Positions 48,007-58,372 of a stretch of DNA of 64,000 bases are shown here, piece after piece (within the stretch, counting starts at the first letter, position 1; each line of letters opens with the position of its first letter). Source of the stretch: Caloranaerobacter sp. TR13 (GTDB lineage: Bacteria; Bacillota; Clostridia; Tissierellales; Thermohalobacteraceae); NCBI RefSeq assembly GCF_001316435.1, contig NZ_JXLL01000001.1, forward strand, positions 558,001 to 622,000, written 5' to 3'. The position numbers and the translations under genes were made by a program. Under the pieces are notes generated by a model. It searched no databases and was not told the origin of the DNA. It worked only from the letters and a program-made list of their open reading frames with translations.

Positions 48007-49113
48007 CTATTTTTCTTTAATTAAATCTATAATCATTCTAAAAATTCTATCAGTAGCATCTATCTTAGCTAATTTCCTACTTTGCTGAGCCATAGATTCT
48101 AATTTGTTTTTATCATTTAGTAATTCATTTATCTTTTCATTTAATATTTTGCCATTAAGGTCTTTTTCTAAAATCATAACACTCGCACCTTGTTTTTCTA
48201 AAGCTCTTGCATTGAATTCTTGGTGATTCTCTGCTGTATAACTCTTTGGTATTAGTATGCTTGGAACCCCTACAGCAGTAATTTCTGCAATAGTTATTGC
48301 ACCAGCACTAGTTATAACAAGGTCTGAGGAAGCTAAAACATTAGGCATATCATATAAATATGGTACTACTTTAATATTTTCTTTTAAGCTTTCAATAGAA
48401 CCTACTTTTTTATTTAAACTATTCATAAAGTCTTCATAAAATCTCTTTCCTGTTACATGAATGATTTGCATTCTTCCCCCTATATTCTTCTGGATAACTT
48501 CAAACATTGCTTCATTTAATTTTTTCTGTCCACCACTTCCTCCAAAAGAAAGAATAAGAGGACTAATCTTTTCAGTTGACTTAACTTTATTCTTATTAAC
48601 TTTCAAAAAGTCATCTCTAACTGGATTTCCAGTTATAGTCACTTTGTTCGGATCGTAAAAATATTTTACAGATTCTTCAAAACTTCCAGCAACTTTATCA
48701 ACAAATCTAGAAAGAATCCTATTAGTTACTCCTGGATATGCATTTTGTTCGTGAATTAACGTTGGTATTTTCTTTAAAGCTGAAATAAATACTACAGGAC
48801 CACAAACATATCCACCAGTTCCTATAACTACATCAGGTTGAAACTCATTTATTATTTTTCTTGCGTCATTAAGTCCTTTTAGTAAAGTCTTTATTGAATC
48901 TAAAGTATCTAAAGATAATTTCCTTTTGAAGCCTTTTACACGTATCGCCTTGAATTCAAATCCTTCTCTAGGTACCAGTTCTGCTTCTAAACCTTTCTCA
49001 GTTCCAACATATAAAATAGTAGCATTTTGAATTTCTTCCTTTATTTTGTTTGCAATTGCTAAAGCAGGATAGATATGCCCTCCAGTTCCTCCACCAGTAA
49101 TTAAGAATTTCAT
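48007..49113 (-). CDS. murG: UDP-N-acetylglucosamine--undecaprenyl-PP-MurNAc-pentapeptide transferase MurG
   Basis: A 368-residue GT-B glycosyltransferase that makes lipid II. Motifs are GGTGGHIYPALAIA (about 7-20), GTGGYVCGPV (about 98) and LILSFGGSGGQKKLNEAM (about 185-200). It follows ftsW by 4 bases. Confidence 0.95.
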   Translation of the reverse strand: MKFLITGGGTGGHIYPALAIANKIKEEIQNATILYVGTEKGLEAELVPREGFEFKAIRVKGFKRKLSLDTLDSIKTLLKGLNDARKIINEFQPDVVIGTGGYVCGPVVFISALKKIPTLIHEQNAYPGVTNRILSRFVDKVAGSFEESVKYFYDPNKVTITGNPVRDDFLKVNKNKVKSTEKISPLILSFGGSGGQKKLNEAMFEVIQKNIGGRMQIIHVTGKRFYEDFMNSLNKKVGSIESLKENIKVVPYLYDMPNVLASSDLVITSAGAITIAEITAVGVPSILIPKSYTAENHQEFNARALEKQGASVMILEKDLNGKILNEKINELLNDKNKLESMAQQSRKLAKIDATDRIFRMIIDLIKEK

Positions 49114-49117
49114 ATCT

Positions 49118-50221
49118 TCAACTCCTATCTAAATCTGTATATCTTGAAATATTAAGTAGTATACCAATTGCTGACATAAATATTAAAAGTGATGTACCAC
49201 CAAAACTAACAAATGGTAAAGGTATCCCAGTAGGAGGTATAGAAGAAGTAACAACTGCTATATGTATCATTGACTGAACAGTTATTAGAGCTACTATGCC
49301 TGAAGCTAATAAACAACCAAATAAATCTCTTGTGTTTACAGCTATTCTAATTCCTCTCCATATTAGAATTAAGAATAATATTATCACAGTTACACATCCA
49401 ACAAAACCAAGTTCCTCACCAATTATTGCAAATATAAAGTCATTATATGGTTCAGGTATGTAAAAGAATTTTTGTCTACTTTTCCCCAAACCCAAACCAA
49501 ATATTCCTCCTGAACCTAAAGCATACAATGATTGAACTAATTGCCAACCAACTGTATCTTTATATTTAAAAGGATCTAGAAATGCTAAAATCCTTTTTCT
49601 TCTAAAATCCTCCTTTAAAATAGCTCCTACTACTCCTCCTAGCCCAAGTAACACGAAAAATGTTAAATGTAAAAATCTCATTCCAGCAATAAATAACATA
49701 ATCATAAGTGTTAATCCTAAAGTTGCACTAGTACTCAAATCTTTTTGAATTATTATCAATCCACAAGCAATCCCTATAATAATAAGAGATGGCATTACTC
49801 CTTTGAAAAAAGATTCTATCTTGTCTTTTTTTCTAGCCAAATATGAAGCTAAATATATTATTGAACCTAATTTTATAGCTTCTGAAGGCTGAAAAGTTGT
49901 AAATCCTAAATTTATCCATCTTCTTGCACCATGAAATTCAGTACCAAGTGGAGTAAAAATTAATAGACCTAAAACTATACTTATCAAGAAAATTAATTTA
50001 GATAGTTTCTGTAATCTCCAATAATCAAAATTCATAAAAAATATCATAGCAAATAGCCCAAGTACACTAAAAAACATCTGCTTTTTCAAAAAGAAGTATC
50101 CATCTTTCATTTTATAATATGCTTCTGGATAACTAGAACTAAAAACCATAATTATACCAATAAAAACTAAAAGGATAGTTACAATCATTAAAGTAAAATC
50201 ACAGGCTCTCTTTTTTATCAT
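49118..50221 (-). CDS. ftsW: Septal peptidoglycan polymerase FtsW/SpoVE-family
   Basis: A 367-residue SEDS protein with about ten hydrophobic segments and the conserved C-terminal region IPPTGIPLPFVSFGGTSL. It polymerises glycan strands with the cognate class B PBP. Its start (GAGGGGG site) overlaps the murD stop by 23 bases, so translation is coupled. Only this SEDS gene is in the window, so it may serve vegetative septation, sporulation (as SpoVE), or both. Confidence 0.92.
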   Translation of the reverse strand: MIKKRACDFTLMIVTILLVFIGIIMVFSSSYPEAYYKMKDGYFFLKKQMFFSVLGLFAMIFFMNFDYWRLQKLSKLIFLISIVLGLLIFTPLGTEFHGARRWINLGFTTFQPSEAIKLGSIIYLASYLARKKDKIESFFKGVMPSLIIIGIACGLIIIQKDLSTSATLGLTLMIMLFIAGMRFLHLTFFVLLGLGGVVGAILKEDFRRKRILAFLDPFKYKDTVGWQLVQSLYALGSGGIFGLGLGKSRQKFFYIPEPYNDFIFAIIGEELGFVGCVTVIILFLILIWRGIRIAVNTRDLFGCLLASGIVALITVQSMIHIAVVTSSIPPTGIPLPFVSFGGTSLLIFMSAIGILLNISRYTDLDRS

Positions 50222-51581
50222 TATTAAGCCCCCTCAAACTATTGACTGCTCTCTTAAAATCTTTACCCCTTTCCTCAAAATTCTTATACATATCCCAGCT
50301 AGCACAAGCAGGTGAAAGCAGTACATTATCACCACTTTTAGCTAATTCATAACTTTTCTCAACTGCCTTCTCCATATTTTCTACTATATGTATATTCCTA
50401 AAGCCCAATTTTATTGCAGCATCTTTTATTTTTATAGCTGTCTCACCAAGTAATATTAACTCTTTCACTTTATTGTTAAAGCTACTTATAAATTCATCAA
50501 ATTCATTCCCTTTATCTAGACCACCAGCTATAAGAATTATTGGGCTTTCTATAGCTTCAATAGCCTTTATTGCAGCATCTGGATTGGTAGCTTTTGAATC
50601 ATTATAAAAACTAACACCATTAATTTCGTCAACAAACTCAAGCCTGTGCTCTACCCCTTCAAAATTTCTTAAAGTATCAGCAATTACTTCTAAGTCTACC
50701 CCCATTACCCAGCCGACACTAACCGCAGCAAGTGCATTCTCCAAGTTATGTTTACCAGGTATCTTTATTTCATTACATGAAATAACAGGTATTATTTTCT
50801 TTCCATCATTCACTACTATTTTATTATCTTTTACATATACACCATTTTCTAATTCATGGCATTGGCTAAAAAATATAATATTTGAGCACACTTCACTTGA
50901 TAATTTTCTTAAAAGTTTATCATCATAGTTAAGTATTGTATAATCATCTTTATCCTGATTAGCAAATATTTTCTTTTTAGCATTTATATAATTATCAAAG
51001 GAACCATGCCATTTCAAATGGTCAGGAGTTATATTAAGAATAACACTAGCCTTAGGTTTAAAGTATTTTGTACTCTCTAATTGAAAACTACTAACTTCCA
51101 CTACAAAAATATCATTTTTGTTCGAGTTAATTAATTTCCATAATATTCCTACTCCAACATTCCCTGTTACATGACATACCTTGTTAGCATTCTTAAAAAC
51201 TTCTCCTATTAAGGTCGTGGTAGTTGTTTTACCATTAGTACCCGTAATAGCAATAAATTGATTAGATGAAATTCTGTATGCTAACTCAATATCGGTAATA
51301 ACTTCAATACCTTTTTCTACAGCTTTACTAATTATAGGTAAATTTAAAGGTATTCCAGGACTTTTTATTATTAAATCAATATTATCCAAATCAACATCAT
51401 TAGTACCTAAAACATATTTGACTTTTATACCTCTTAACTCATCAATATATGGCTTTAATTCATCTTCTTTCTTTCTATCACTAATTATGATATTAACATT
51501 TAGCTTATTTAGTGCTTTAGCTGTTGAAACACCACTAATACCTAATCCCAAAATCAAAATATTTCTATATTTAAGTTCCAA
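50199..51581 (-). CDS. murD: UDP-N-acetylmuramoyl-L-alanine--D-glutamate ligase MurD
   Basis: A 460-residue Mur ligase that adds D-Glu. Motifs are GLGISGVSTAK (about 13), the ATP site ITGTNGKTTTTTLIGE (about 113) and TPDHLKWHGSF. The start codon is TTG with AGGTGA upstream. It ends within ftsW. Confidence 0.96.
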   Translation of the reverse strand: MELKYRNILILGLGISGVSTAKALNKLNVNIIISDRKKEDELKPYIDELRGIKVKYVLGTNDVDLDNIDLIIKSPGIPLNLPIISKAVEKGIEVITDIELAYRISSNQFIAITGTNGKTTTTTLIGEVFKNANKVCHVTGNVGVGILWKLINSNKNDIFVVEVSSFQLESTKYFKPKASVILNITPDHLKWHGSFDNYINAKKKIFANQDKDDYTILNYDDKLLRKLSSEVCSNIIFFSQCHELENGVYVKDNKIVVNDGKKIIPVISCNEIKIPGKHNLENALAAVSVGWVMGVDLEVIADTLRNFEGVEHRLEFVDEINGVSFYNDSKATNPDAAIKAIEAIESPIILIAGGLDKGNEFDEFISSFNNKVKELILLGETAIKIKDAAIKLGFRNIHIVENMEKAVEKSYELAKSGDNVLLSPACASWDMYKNFEERGKDFKRAVNSLRGLNNDKKESL

Positions 51582-51608
51582 TTATATCACCTACTTTAAA
51601 AAATAATT

Positions 51609-52571
51609 TTACATTATACCAGCAATTCCTATTAAACATAAAATTACTGTTGTAATCCAAAACACAACTACTACTTTTGTCTCTTTCCATCCCTTTAATT
51701 CAAAATGATGATGTAAAGGACTCATTTTAAATACTCTTTTACCTGTTAATTTAAATGAAGCTACCTGTATGATAACTGATAATGCTTCAACGAAATAAAT
51801 ACCACCTACTATAGGTAATATAAGTGGTAAATTCATAAGTACTGCAATAGTAGAAATAGCACCTCCTAATGCTAAAGAACCTGTATCGCCCATAAAAACT
51901 TTTGCTGGATGAGCATTATATCTTAAGAAGCCTAAACATGCTCCTGCTAAAGCAGCAGAAAAAATAGCTACACTATTAAACCCTAAAGTCACTGAAGCAA
52001 TACCAAAGAATGCTAAAACTATTAATGTAACTCCTGTAGCTAGTCCGTCTAAACCATCTGTTAGATTAACGCTATTTACTGTGCCTACAACTACAAAAGC
52101 AATAAACGGTATATAAAACATTCCCAAGTCTAAAGTTTTATCTAAAAAAGGTATTAAAACCTTAGTCCCTAAGATCGAAGTGTTTGACTGATAAATAGCT
52201 AAAATTACTGCAAATAGTATCTGACCAATTAGCTTTTGATAAGCCCTTAATCCAAGCGATCTTTTTAATACTACCTTTATAAAATCATCTATAAAACCAA
52301 TTAGCCCAAACCCTAAAGTAGCCACTAAAAGTACAATCATATCTCTATTTATTAATCCTGATGACAAAGTAGTAATAAGCAAAGCAATTAACATTATAAT
52401 TCCACCCATTGTAGGGGTACCTTGCTTTTTAAGGTGTGTTTTTGGCCCTTCCCCCCTAACATTTTGTCCAACCTTTAATCTTTTCAAAATAGGTATTAAG
52501 ATTGGCCCTAAAATTAAAGTAATTACAAATGAAATAATAATGATCTTAATTATTACTTTATAATCCATCAT
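51609..52571 (-). CDS. mraY: Phospho-N-acetylmuramoyl-pentapeptide transferase MraY
   Basis: A 320-residue integral membrane enzyme that makes lipid I. Catalytic motifs are FIDDFIKV (about 93), NSVNLTDGLDGLATG (about 166) and the C-terminal MSPLHHHFELKGW with the HHH cluster. It starts at ATG after AGGAGTAG, 37 bases downstream of murE. The intermediate murF gene expected in this position is absent. Confidence 0.96.
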   Translation of the reverse strand: MMDYKVIIKIIIISFVITLILGPILIPILKRLKVGQNVRGEGPKTHLKKQGTPTMGGIIMLIALLITTLSSGLINRDMIVLLVATLGFGLIGFIDDFIKVVLKRSLGLRAYQKLIGQILFAVILAIYQSNTSILGTKVLIPFLDKTLDLGMFYIPFIAFVVVGTVNSVNLTDGLDGLATGVTLIVLAFFGIASVTLGFNSVAIFSAALAGACLGFLRYNAHPAKVFMGDTGSLALGGAISTIAVLMNLPLILPIVGGIYFVEALSVIIQVASFKLTGKRVFKMSPLHHHFELKGWKETKVVVVFWITTVILCLIGIAGIM

Positions 52572-52608
52572 TTGTCTACTCCTCTCTTAAGCATATGTTC
52601 AATCTATT

Positions 52609-54069
52609 TTATTCTTCTTCACCAAGTAATTCCAGTACGATTTTCTTTTCATCAAACGGTAATACTTTATTACCAATAATCTGATATGTTTCATGACCTT
52701 TACCAGCTAATAAAATAACGTCATCTTTTTTAGCTATTTCTAAAGCATAACGTATCGCTTCTCTCCTATCCTCAATAACTACATATTCGCACTCTTCATT
52801 ATTAATCCCCTTTATAATGTCATTAATTATTTCTATTGGATTTTCAGTTCTAGGATTATCATTTGTAATAATACATATATCACAATAATGAGAAGCAATT
52901 TCTCCCATTTTAGGTCTCTTTGTTTTATCTCTATCTCCACCACAACCAAATACAATTATTTTTCTTCCTTTTGCAAATTGATCAATCGTACTTAATACTT
53001 TTTTAAACCCATCAGGAGTATGTGCATAATCTATTATAACTGAATAATCTGTTTTTGTTGGTACTACTTCAAACCTTCCATCTACGCCTCGTACTGCTTC
53101 GAGTCCTTTTTTTATATCTTCCAACTTTATGTTATATGCAATGCCACAAGCTGCAGCTGCTAAAGCATTATAAACACTAAATTTACCAGGAATATTAAAC
53201 CTTATATCTATATTTCCACTAGGTGTTATTAAATCAAACTTAACTCCACTTGCATAAAACTCTATATTATGAGCTGTTATATCAGCCTTGCTTTCTATTC
53301 CATATGTTAAAATTGGTGTTTCAAATTCTTGTATGGTATCTTTAATTCTTCTCCCATATTCATCATCTATATTTATAATATTAAAATCTCTAGTCTTATA
53401 AAAAAGTTTAACCTTTGCTTCCATATAGCTTTGTAAATCCTTATGAAAATCTAAGTGTTCAGGTGTTAAATTAGTAAAAATACCTACATTAAAATCACAG
53501 TACTCAACTCTTTTTAATTCAAGAGAATGCGATGAAACCTCCATTACACAACTCTCTACATTTTCTTCCACCATTGAGTTAAAAAATTCTTGTAAGTCCA
53601 AGGATTCAGGCGTAGTGTTCTTTGCTTTAATAACTTTGCCGTTTATCATATTTCCTATCGTTCCTATTACCCCAACATTCTTGCCTGATTTTTCCATGAT
53701 GGATTTTATTAAGTAAGTTGTTGTTGTTTTTCCATTAGTACCAGTAATCCCTATTAACTCTAATTTTGTTGATGGATTTTTATAAAAATTGGATGAAATT
53801 CTAGCTAAAGAACATCTTGTATCTTTAACTAATATTTTAACAACATTCTCAGAAATATTTATATCTTTTTGTAATATTACTACTTTTGCACCGTTACTAA
53901 TTGCTTGACTTACGTAATTATGACCATCAGTTTTGTAACCTTCTATAGCTACAAATACACAATCCTTTACAGCCTTTCTTGAATCATATACTATTTTAGA
54001 AATTTCTATATTTAAATTGCCACTGTATCTCACAATTTCTAATCCTTCGATTAAATCAGTCAATTTCAT
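52609..54069 (-). CDS. murE: UDP-MurNAc-tripeptide synthetase MurE (meso-DAP type)
   Basis: A 486-residue Mur ligase. The ATP motif GITGTNGKTTTTYLIKS (about 108-124) is followed by HLDFHKDLQSYM. The motif DNPRTENP (about 408) is characteristic of enzymes that add meso-diaminopimelate, in agreement with dapF in the window. The ATG at 54069 follows GAGGTG; a GTG at 54078 is embedded in that site. It has its own promoter. Confidence 0.95.
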   Translation of the reverse strand: MKLTDLIEGLEIVRYSGNLNIEISKIVYDSRKAVKDCVFVAIEGYKTDGHNYVSQAISNGAKVVILQKDINISENVVKILVKDTRCSLARISSNFYKNPSTKLELIGITGTNGKTTTTYLIKSIMEKSGKNVGVIGTIGNMINGKVIKAKNTTPESLDLQEFFNSMVEENVESCVMEVSSHSLELKRVEYCDFNVGIFTNLTPEHLDFHKDLQSYMEAKVKLFYKTRDFNIINIDDEYGRRIKDTIQEFETPILTYGIESKADITAHNIEFYASGVKFDLITPSGNIDIRFNIPGKFSVYNALAAAACGIAYNIKLEDIKKGLEAVRGVDGRFEVVPTKTDYSVIIDYAHTPDGFKKVLSTIDQFAKGRKIIVFGCGGDRDKTKRPKMGEIASHYCDICIITNDNPRTENPIEIINDIIKGINNEECEYVVIEDRREAIRYALEIAKKDDVILLAGKGHETYQIIGNKVLPFDEKKIVLELLGEEE

Positions 54070-54111
54070 TTTTAGCACCTCACTACTATATTGTCAACTC
54101 ATTACTTATTG

Positions 54112-54141
54112 ATAATATCACATTTAAATATTATTAGTCTA
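54112..54141 (-). promoter_or_regulatory. Extended -10 promoter of murE-mraY-murD-ftsW-murG
   Basis: TATTAT at 54112-54117 is preceded by TGA (extended -10). TAGACT at 54136-54141 serves as -35 with an 18-base spacer. It lies immediately after the terminator of the PBP gene. Confidence 0.5.
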
Positions 54142-54188
54142 CTTAAAAGGCAACTTTCAAACAAAGCCAGCATTGTTTGAAGTTGCCT
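54140..54188 (-). terminator. Intrinsic terminator of the PASTA-PBP gene
   Basis: A 16-bp stem with one bulged base (54148-54164 with 54173-54188) has an 8-nt loop, and a short T run follows on the minus strand. It splits the dcw cluster into separate transcription units. Confidence 0.8.
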
Positions 54189-54199
54189 CATGTTATATA

Positions 54200-56374
54200 T
54201 TAATTCACTTTATCAAACTCAACTTCTACCAAAGAATTAAACTCTACCATAGTACCTGCTGCGGGATACTGACTTTTTGCAACACCATTTCCTTTAAACT
54301 TAAATCTTAAATTTAGATTGTTAAGAAGCTCCGTAACTTCCTCCATTGTTTTACCTTTAAGATTAGGTATTACAATTTTACTATCTTCTTTTCTTCGAGA
54401 ATATACATATAAATCTATCATTGACCCCTTTTTTACCTTTGTACCTGGCAATGGGAATTGGTCTATTACTAATGCATCTTTCTGAACATCTAAAGTTTCT
54501 GTATTATAGTCAAGACCAAACTTCCTTAGTTTATTTGCAGCTTCTTTTATAGTTAAATTTCTTACTTCGGGTACTGTCACTATTTTTTTACTATTATCTT
54601 TCTGCTCATCTTCAGTAAATTGTGGTTCTACATCTAAGTAATTTAAAGTATCCTTAACTACTTGACCAGCTACCGGTGCAGCAATTCTACCACCATAGTA
54701 TTCGCCATTACTAGGTTCATCAATAACAACTAATACTGTAATCTTAGGATCATTTACAGGTGCAACAGCAACAAAAGACGCTATATATTTACCCTCAGCA
54801 TATCTACCATTTATTACTTTTTGAGCTGTACCTGTCTTTCCTCCTACTCTATAACCAGGAACATAAGCTTTTTTACCAGTACCTGATGAAACAACTGTTT
54901 CTAATATACTTAATAAAGTTTTAGAAGTATCTTTTGATAGTACTTTTCTCTTTATTATTGGTTTAAATTCATGAACTACATTGCCTTTACTATCCACTAA
55001 TTCTTTAACTATTCTAGGTTGCATCAAATTCCCACCATTTGCAACTGCAGATATAGCAGTGATTAACTGTATTGGCGTAACAGCGATTCCCTGTCCATAC
55101 GAAATAGTTGCCAAATTAACTTCTCTCATATATTCAGGGCCTCTAGGAATAATTCCAGATTGTTCTCCAGTTAACTCAATTCCAGTCTTTTCACCAAAAC
55201 CAAAAGCTTTTATATATTTATACATTCTTTCTTTGCCAAGTCTTTGACCAACAGCTACAAAAACTTCATTACATGAATTTTGAACTCCTTCAACAAAAGT
55301 TTCACTACCATGTGGATTGTACCAACGCCAACACTTTAGTCTAGCTCCTTCAACACTAGTTATAAAACCATCACAATAGAATTGACTCTTAGGAGTAACA
55401 ACATTTTCCTCTAACCCTGCAGCAGCAGTTATTATCTTGAATGTAGAACCCGGTTCATAAACATCATTTATAGAAAAGTTTCGCCACATATCATACCATT
55501 TTTTTATCAACTCTTTTTGAGATAATCCTTCCCATTGTTTTTTTACATCTTCATCTAGAGGTTGTCTAGGATTATTCGGGTCATAGTCTGGTTTAGAAGC
55601 CATAGCCAATATATCACCTGTTTTAGGTTCCATAACTATTATTGATACTCTTTTAGCCTTATTTTTTACTAAAGCTTCTAAAGCAGCTTTTTCGGCAAAA
55701 TGCTGAATGGTCTCATCTATTGTAAGAACAACACTTAGACCGTCTTCAGGTTCATATAATTTTTCATTTGCATATGGCAATTGTCTTCCTACTGCATCCG
55801 CTGTTTTTATCCATCTTCCTGGTGTTCCTGTTAAATATTTATTATATGTCTTTTCAATGCCATACAAACCAACATTATCAATATCAGTAAACCCAAGAAT
55901 ATATGCTGCAAAGTTACCATACGGATAATACCTTTTGTTATCGTCTACAATTTCTATCCCACTTAACTTTTTACTTCTCAAAATATCCGCTTCATCTTTA
56001 GATATCCACATCTTTATCTTAACAACACTTTGTCTGCTTGTAATCTTTTTATAAACATTCTCTTCATCTAAATTGAGTACTTCTGCTAATATTTTTGCAG
56101 TTTCTTTAGGATTTTTTACATCTGCAGGTCTACACCAAACTGTATCAGCACTTACACTTATAGCCAGTTTCTTCCCTTTTCTATCAAATATTACTCCTCT
56201 TTTGGCTTTAACTGGTATATCTCTAGTCCACTGTTCTAGAGCTAACTTCTTCAGTTCTTCACCCTTAACTATCTGCAAGTACCCTAGTCTTATCGTTAGT
56301 GATAATGCGGCAATCGATACTAATAACAATATTGCAATAAGTCTTTTTTTTGTAGAAATAGTGGGTGATGACAC
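54200..56374 (-). CDS. Class B penicillin-binding protein with two PASTA domains (SpoVD/FtsI-like)
   Basis: A 724-residue transpeptidase. A transmembrane segment (about 11-30) is followed by a dimerisation domain and the transpeptidase with active-site Ser310 in the STFK motif, SCN at about 365 and KTGTAQK at about 515. Two C-terminal PASTA domains lie at about 593-655 and 660-724. It is the cluster's only class B PBP, so it probably serves septation and perhaps SpoVD function. The start is GTG at 56374 with GGGGG upstream. Confidence 0.92.
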   Translation of the reverse strand: MSSPTISTKKRLIAILLLVSIAALSLTIRLGYLQIVKGEELKKLALEQWTRDIPVKAKRGVIFDRKGKKLAISVSADTVWCRPADVKNPKETAKILAEVLNLDEENVYKKITSRQSVVKIKMWISKDEADILRSKKLSGIEIVDDNKRYYPYGNFAAYILGFTDIDNVGLYGIEKTYNKYLTGTPGRWIKTADAVGRQLPYANEKLYEPEDGLSVVLTIDETIQHFAEKAALEALVKNKAKRVSIIVMEPKTGDILAMASKPDYDPNNPRQPLDEDVKKQWEGLSQKELIKKWYDMWRNFSINDVYEPGSTFKIITAAAGLEENVVTPKSQFYCDGFITSVEGARLKCWRWYNPHGSETFVEGVQNSCNEVFVAVGQRLGKERMYKYIKAFGFGEKTGIELTGEQSGIIPRGPEYMREVNLATISYGQGIAVTPIQLITAISAVANGGNLMQPRIVKELVDSKGNVVHEFKPIIKRKVLSKDTSKTLLSILETVVSSGTGKKAYVPGYRVGGKTGTAQKVINGRYAEGKYIASFVAVAPVNDPKITVLVVIDEPSNGEYYGGRIAAPVAGQVVKDTLNYLDVEPQFTEDEQKDNSKKIVTVPEVRNLTIKEAANKLRKFGLDYNTETLDVQKDALVIDQFPLPGTKVKKGSMIDLYVYSRRKEDSKIVIPNLKGKTMEEVTELLNNLNLRFKFKGNGVAKSQYPAAGTMVEFNSLVEVEFDKVN

Positions 56375-56391
56375 AATTTTTCCCCCTTATA

Positions 56392-56859
56392 TTACTCAAA
56401 ATATCCAAACATTTTATTGACAACATTTCTAAAAGCATTAAGGAATATATAGTTATTATTCCCTTTATTTTCAGCTACATCAATTTCATTGTTAAATAAA
56501 TCATCAACAGTCACATATACTGTTTGGTCATTTGTAGGATATTTCAAACCTAGTCTTTGCTGTGCTTCTTTTTCTATCCATTTAGATTCTTTTATTTTTT
56601 CTAATTCTATAAGTAAATATTGTCTTTGACTACTTAGCTTTTCTATTTCCTTATCAAGCATAGTTATATCGTATCTCATTTTTGTAATATGAGCATATCT
56701 TAATAAAACAACAAGAGCCACAGCTAAAATCAAAAAAGAAAACATAATCATTTTGATTTTCATTAAAACTAATTTTTTTGATTTTCTTTTTTCTCTCTCA
56801 TTTATTTTTATTCTATTTTCATTTTTTACAAAGCTATTTTCTTTTTTTGCTACTAACAA
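56392..56859 (-). CDS. ftsL: FtsL/septum-formation-initiator family protein
   Basis: A 155-residue bitopic protein. A basic N-terminal cytoplasmic segment (about 1-30) precedes one transmembrane helix (about 33-52) and a coiled-coil (about 58-90). This is the FtsL layout, and the position between rsmH and the PBP gene is its normal place. Sequence conservation is weak, as usual for FtsL. It starts at TTG after GGGGTG. Confidence 0.85.
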   Translation of the reverse strand: MLVAKKENSFVKNENRIKINEREKRKSKKLVLMKIKMIMFSFLILAVALVVLLRYAHITKMRYDITMLDKEIEKLSSQRQYLLIELEKIKESKWIEKEAQQRLGLKYPTNDQTVYVTVDDLFNNEIDVAENKGNNNYIFLNAFRNVVNKMFGYFE

Positions 56860-56889
56860 ATTTATTCACCCCTTTTCCAGTTTAGAACA

Positions 56890-57822
56890 CTAAACTTTCT
56901 CTGCTATTCTTAGTTTAGCGCTCCTAGCTCTAGGGTTTTCTGAAAGTTCTTCACTAGAAGGTAAAATAGGTTTCTTAGTTATTACCTTTAACTCTCTCTT
57001 TTTATCACACATACACACGGGTAATTCTGGTGGACAAATACAATCTAAACTTAACTCTTTAAAAGTTTCTTTAACAATTCTATCTTCTAATGAATGAAAT
57101 GTTATTATGCAAATTCTTCCACCTTTATTTAAAAACTTAACTATATCCTTAATAGTCTGTTCCAAAATACCTAATTCATTATTTACTTCAATTCTTATTG
57201 CCTGAAAAGTCCTCTTAGCCGGATGAGGCCCATCTTTTCTTGCTCCTTTTGGAATAGCTTTCTTAATAATTTCTACTAACTGCCCAGTAGTATTTATATT
57301 ATTATTTTTTCTATGTTCAACTATAAATTTTGCAATTCTACTAGCCCATCTTTCTTCGCCATATTCTCTTATTATTTTTGCAAGTTTATCTTCAGGATAT
57401 TTATTTACAACATCCCATGCATTAAGATCTTTAGTTCTGTCCATTCTCATATCTAAAAAAGCATCTTTTTTATATGAAAATCCTCTTTCGGCTACATCTA
57501 ATTGATGTGAAGATACACCTAAATCTAATAGTACACCATCTATTGCATTAATATTCAATCTACTAAGTATATTACTAATATTGCTGAAATTATCATGTAC
57601 TAAAGTAACTTTTTCAATATATTGTTTTAATTCTTCTTCTGCTTTTTGTAAAGCATTTGTATCTTGATCAATTCCAATTAAATGTCCATTTTTTAATCTC
57701 TTTACAATTTCTTTTGAATGTCCAGCTCCTCCTATAGTACCATCAATATAAATTCCATCCTCACAAATATTAAGTCCATCTATAACCTCATTTAATAAAA
57801 CTGAAACATGTTTGAAGTCCAA
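56890..57822 (-). CDS. rsmH: 16S rRNA (cytosine-N4) methyltransferase RsmH (MraW)
   Basis: A 310-residue methyltransferase acting on C1402 of 16S rRNA. The SAM-binding motif [13 protein letters not shown] lies near residue 30, followed by [12 protein letters not shown] and the conserved C-terminus [15 protein letters not shown]. The TTG at 57822 has GAGGTG 7 bases upstream and gives the usual [12 protein letters not shown] beginning. A GTG at 57831 lies inside the site. Confidence 0.95.
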   Translation of the reverse strand: MDFKHVSVLLNEVIDGLNICEDGIYIDGTIGGAGHSKEIVKRLKNGHLIGIDQDTNALQKAEEELKQYIEKVTLVHDNFSNISNILSRLNINAIDGVLLDLGVSSHQLDVAERGFSYKKDAFLDMRMDRTKDLNAWDVVNKYPEDKLAKIIREYGEERWASRIAKFIVEHRKNNNINTTGQLVEIIKKAIPKGARKDGPHPAKRTFQAIRIEVNNELGILEQTIKDIVKFLNKGGRICIITFHSLEDRIVKETFKELSLDCICPPELPVCMCDKKRELKVITKKPILPSSEELSENPRARSAKLRIAEKV

Positions 57823-57910
57823 CTTAATCACCTCGTTACTATTCTTTTTCTTTTGTAAATAGAAAATAATTTCTAAAATTAGTATTAGTTTTGAAAAAAA
57901 TTAATATTTA

Positions 57911-58342
57911 CTAAATACCTAATTCAGCCATTTTTTCAGCAATATTTTCATAACTTAAATCTTCATCTTCGTTATATGAAATCCATTCTTCTTTACTCCA
58001 AATTTCTACTCTATTTGAAACGCCTATTATTATAGCATCCTTTACAAGTTTACAATGCTCTCTTAAATTGCTAGGTATTAAAATTCTACCTTGTTTGTCT
58101 AATTCACACTCTGTTGCTCCTGCAAAGAAAAACCTTACAAAAGCTCTTGCATCCTTTCTAGTTAGTGGTAGTGATTTTAATTTTTCTTCCAACACCTTCC
58201 ACTCACTTTTTGGGTACACAAAAAGACAGTTGTCTAACCCTTTTGTTAAAATAAAAGATTCTCCTAAGTTCTCTCTGAACTTAGCTGGTATTATTAATCT
58301 GCCTTTTTTGTCAATTGAATGTTGATATTCTCCAATAAACAT
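57911..58342 (-). CDS. mraZ: Transcriptional regulator MraZ
   Basis: A 143-residue protein with two SpoVT/AbrB-like half domains ([21 protein letters not shown] at 4-24 and [19 protein letters not shown] at 78-96). MraZ binds repeats upstream of its own operon and controls dcw transcription. Three such repeats (10-bp period) lie just upstream of this gene. The ATG start follows GGGGTG. Confidence 0.95.
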   Translation of the reverse strand: MFIGEYQHSIDKKGRLIIPAKFRENLGESFILTKGLDNCLFVYPKSEWKVLEEKLKSLPLTRKDARAFVRFFFAGATECELDKQGRILIPSNLREHCKLVKDAIIIGVSNRVEIWSKEEWISYNEDEDLSYENIAEKMAELGI

Positions 58343-58372
58343 ACATTACACCCCATTGTTAGGAACAAACCC

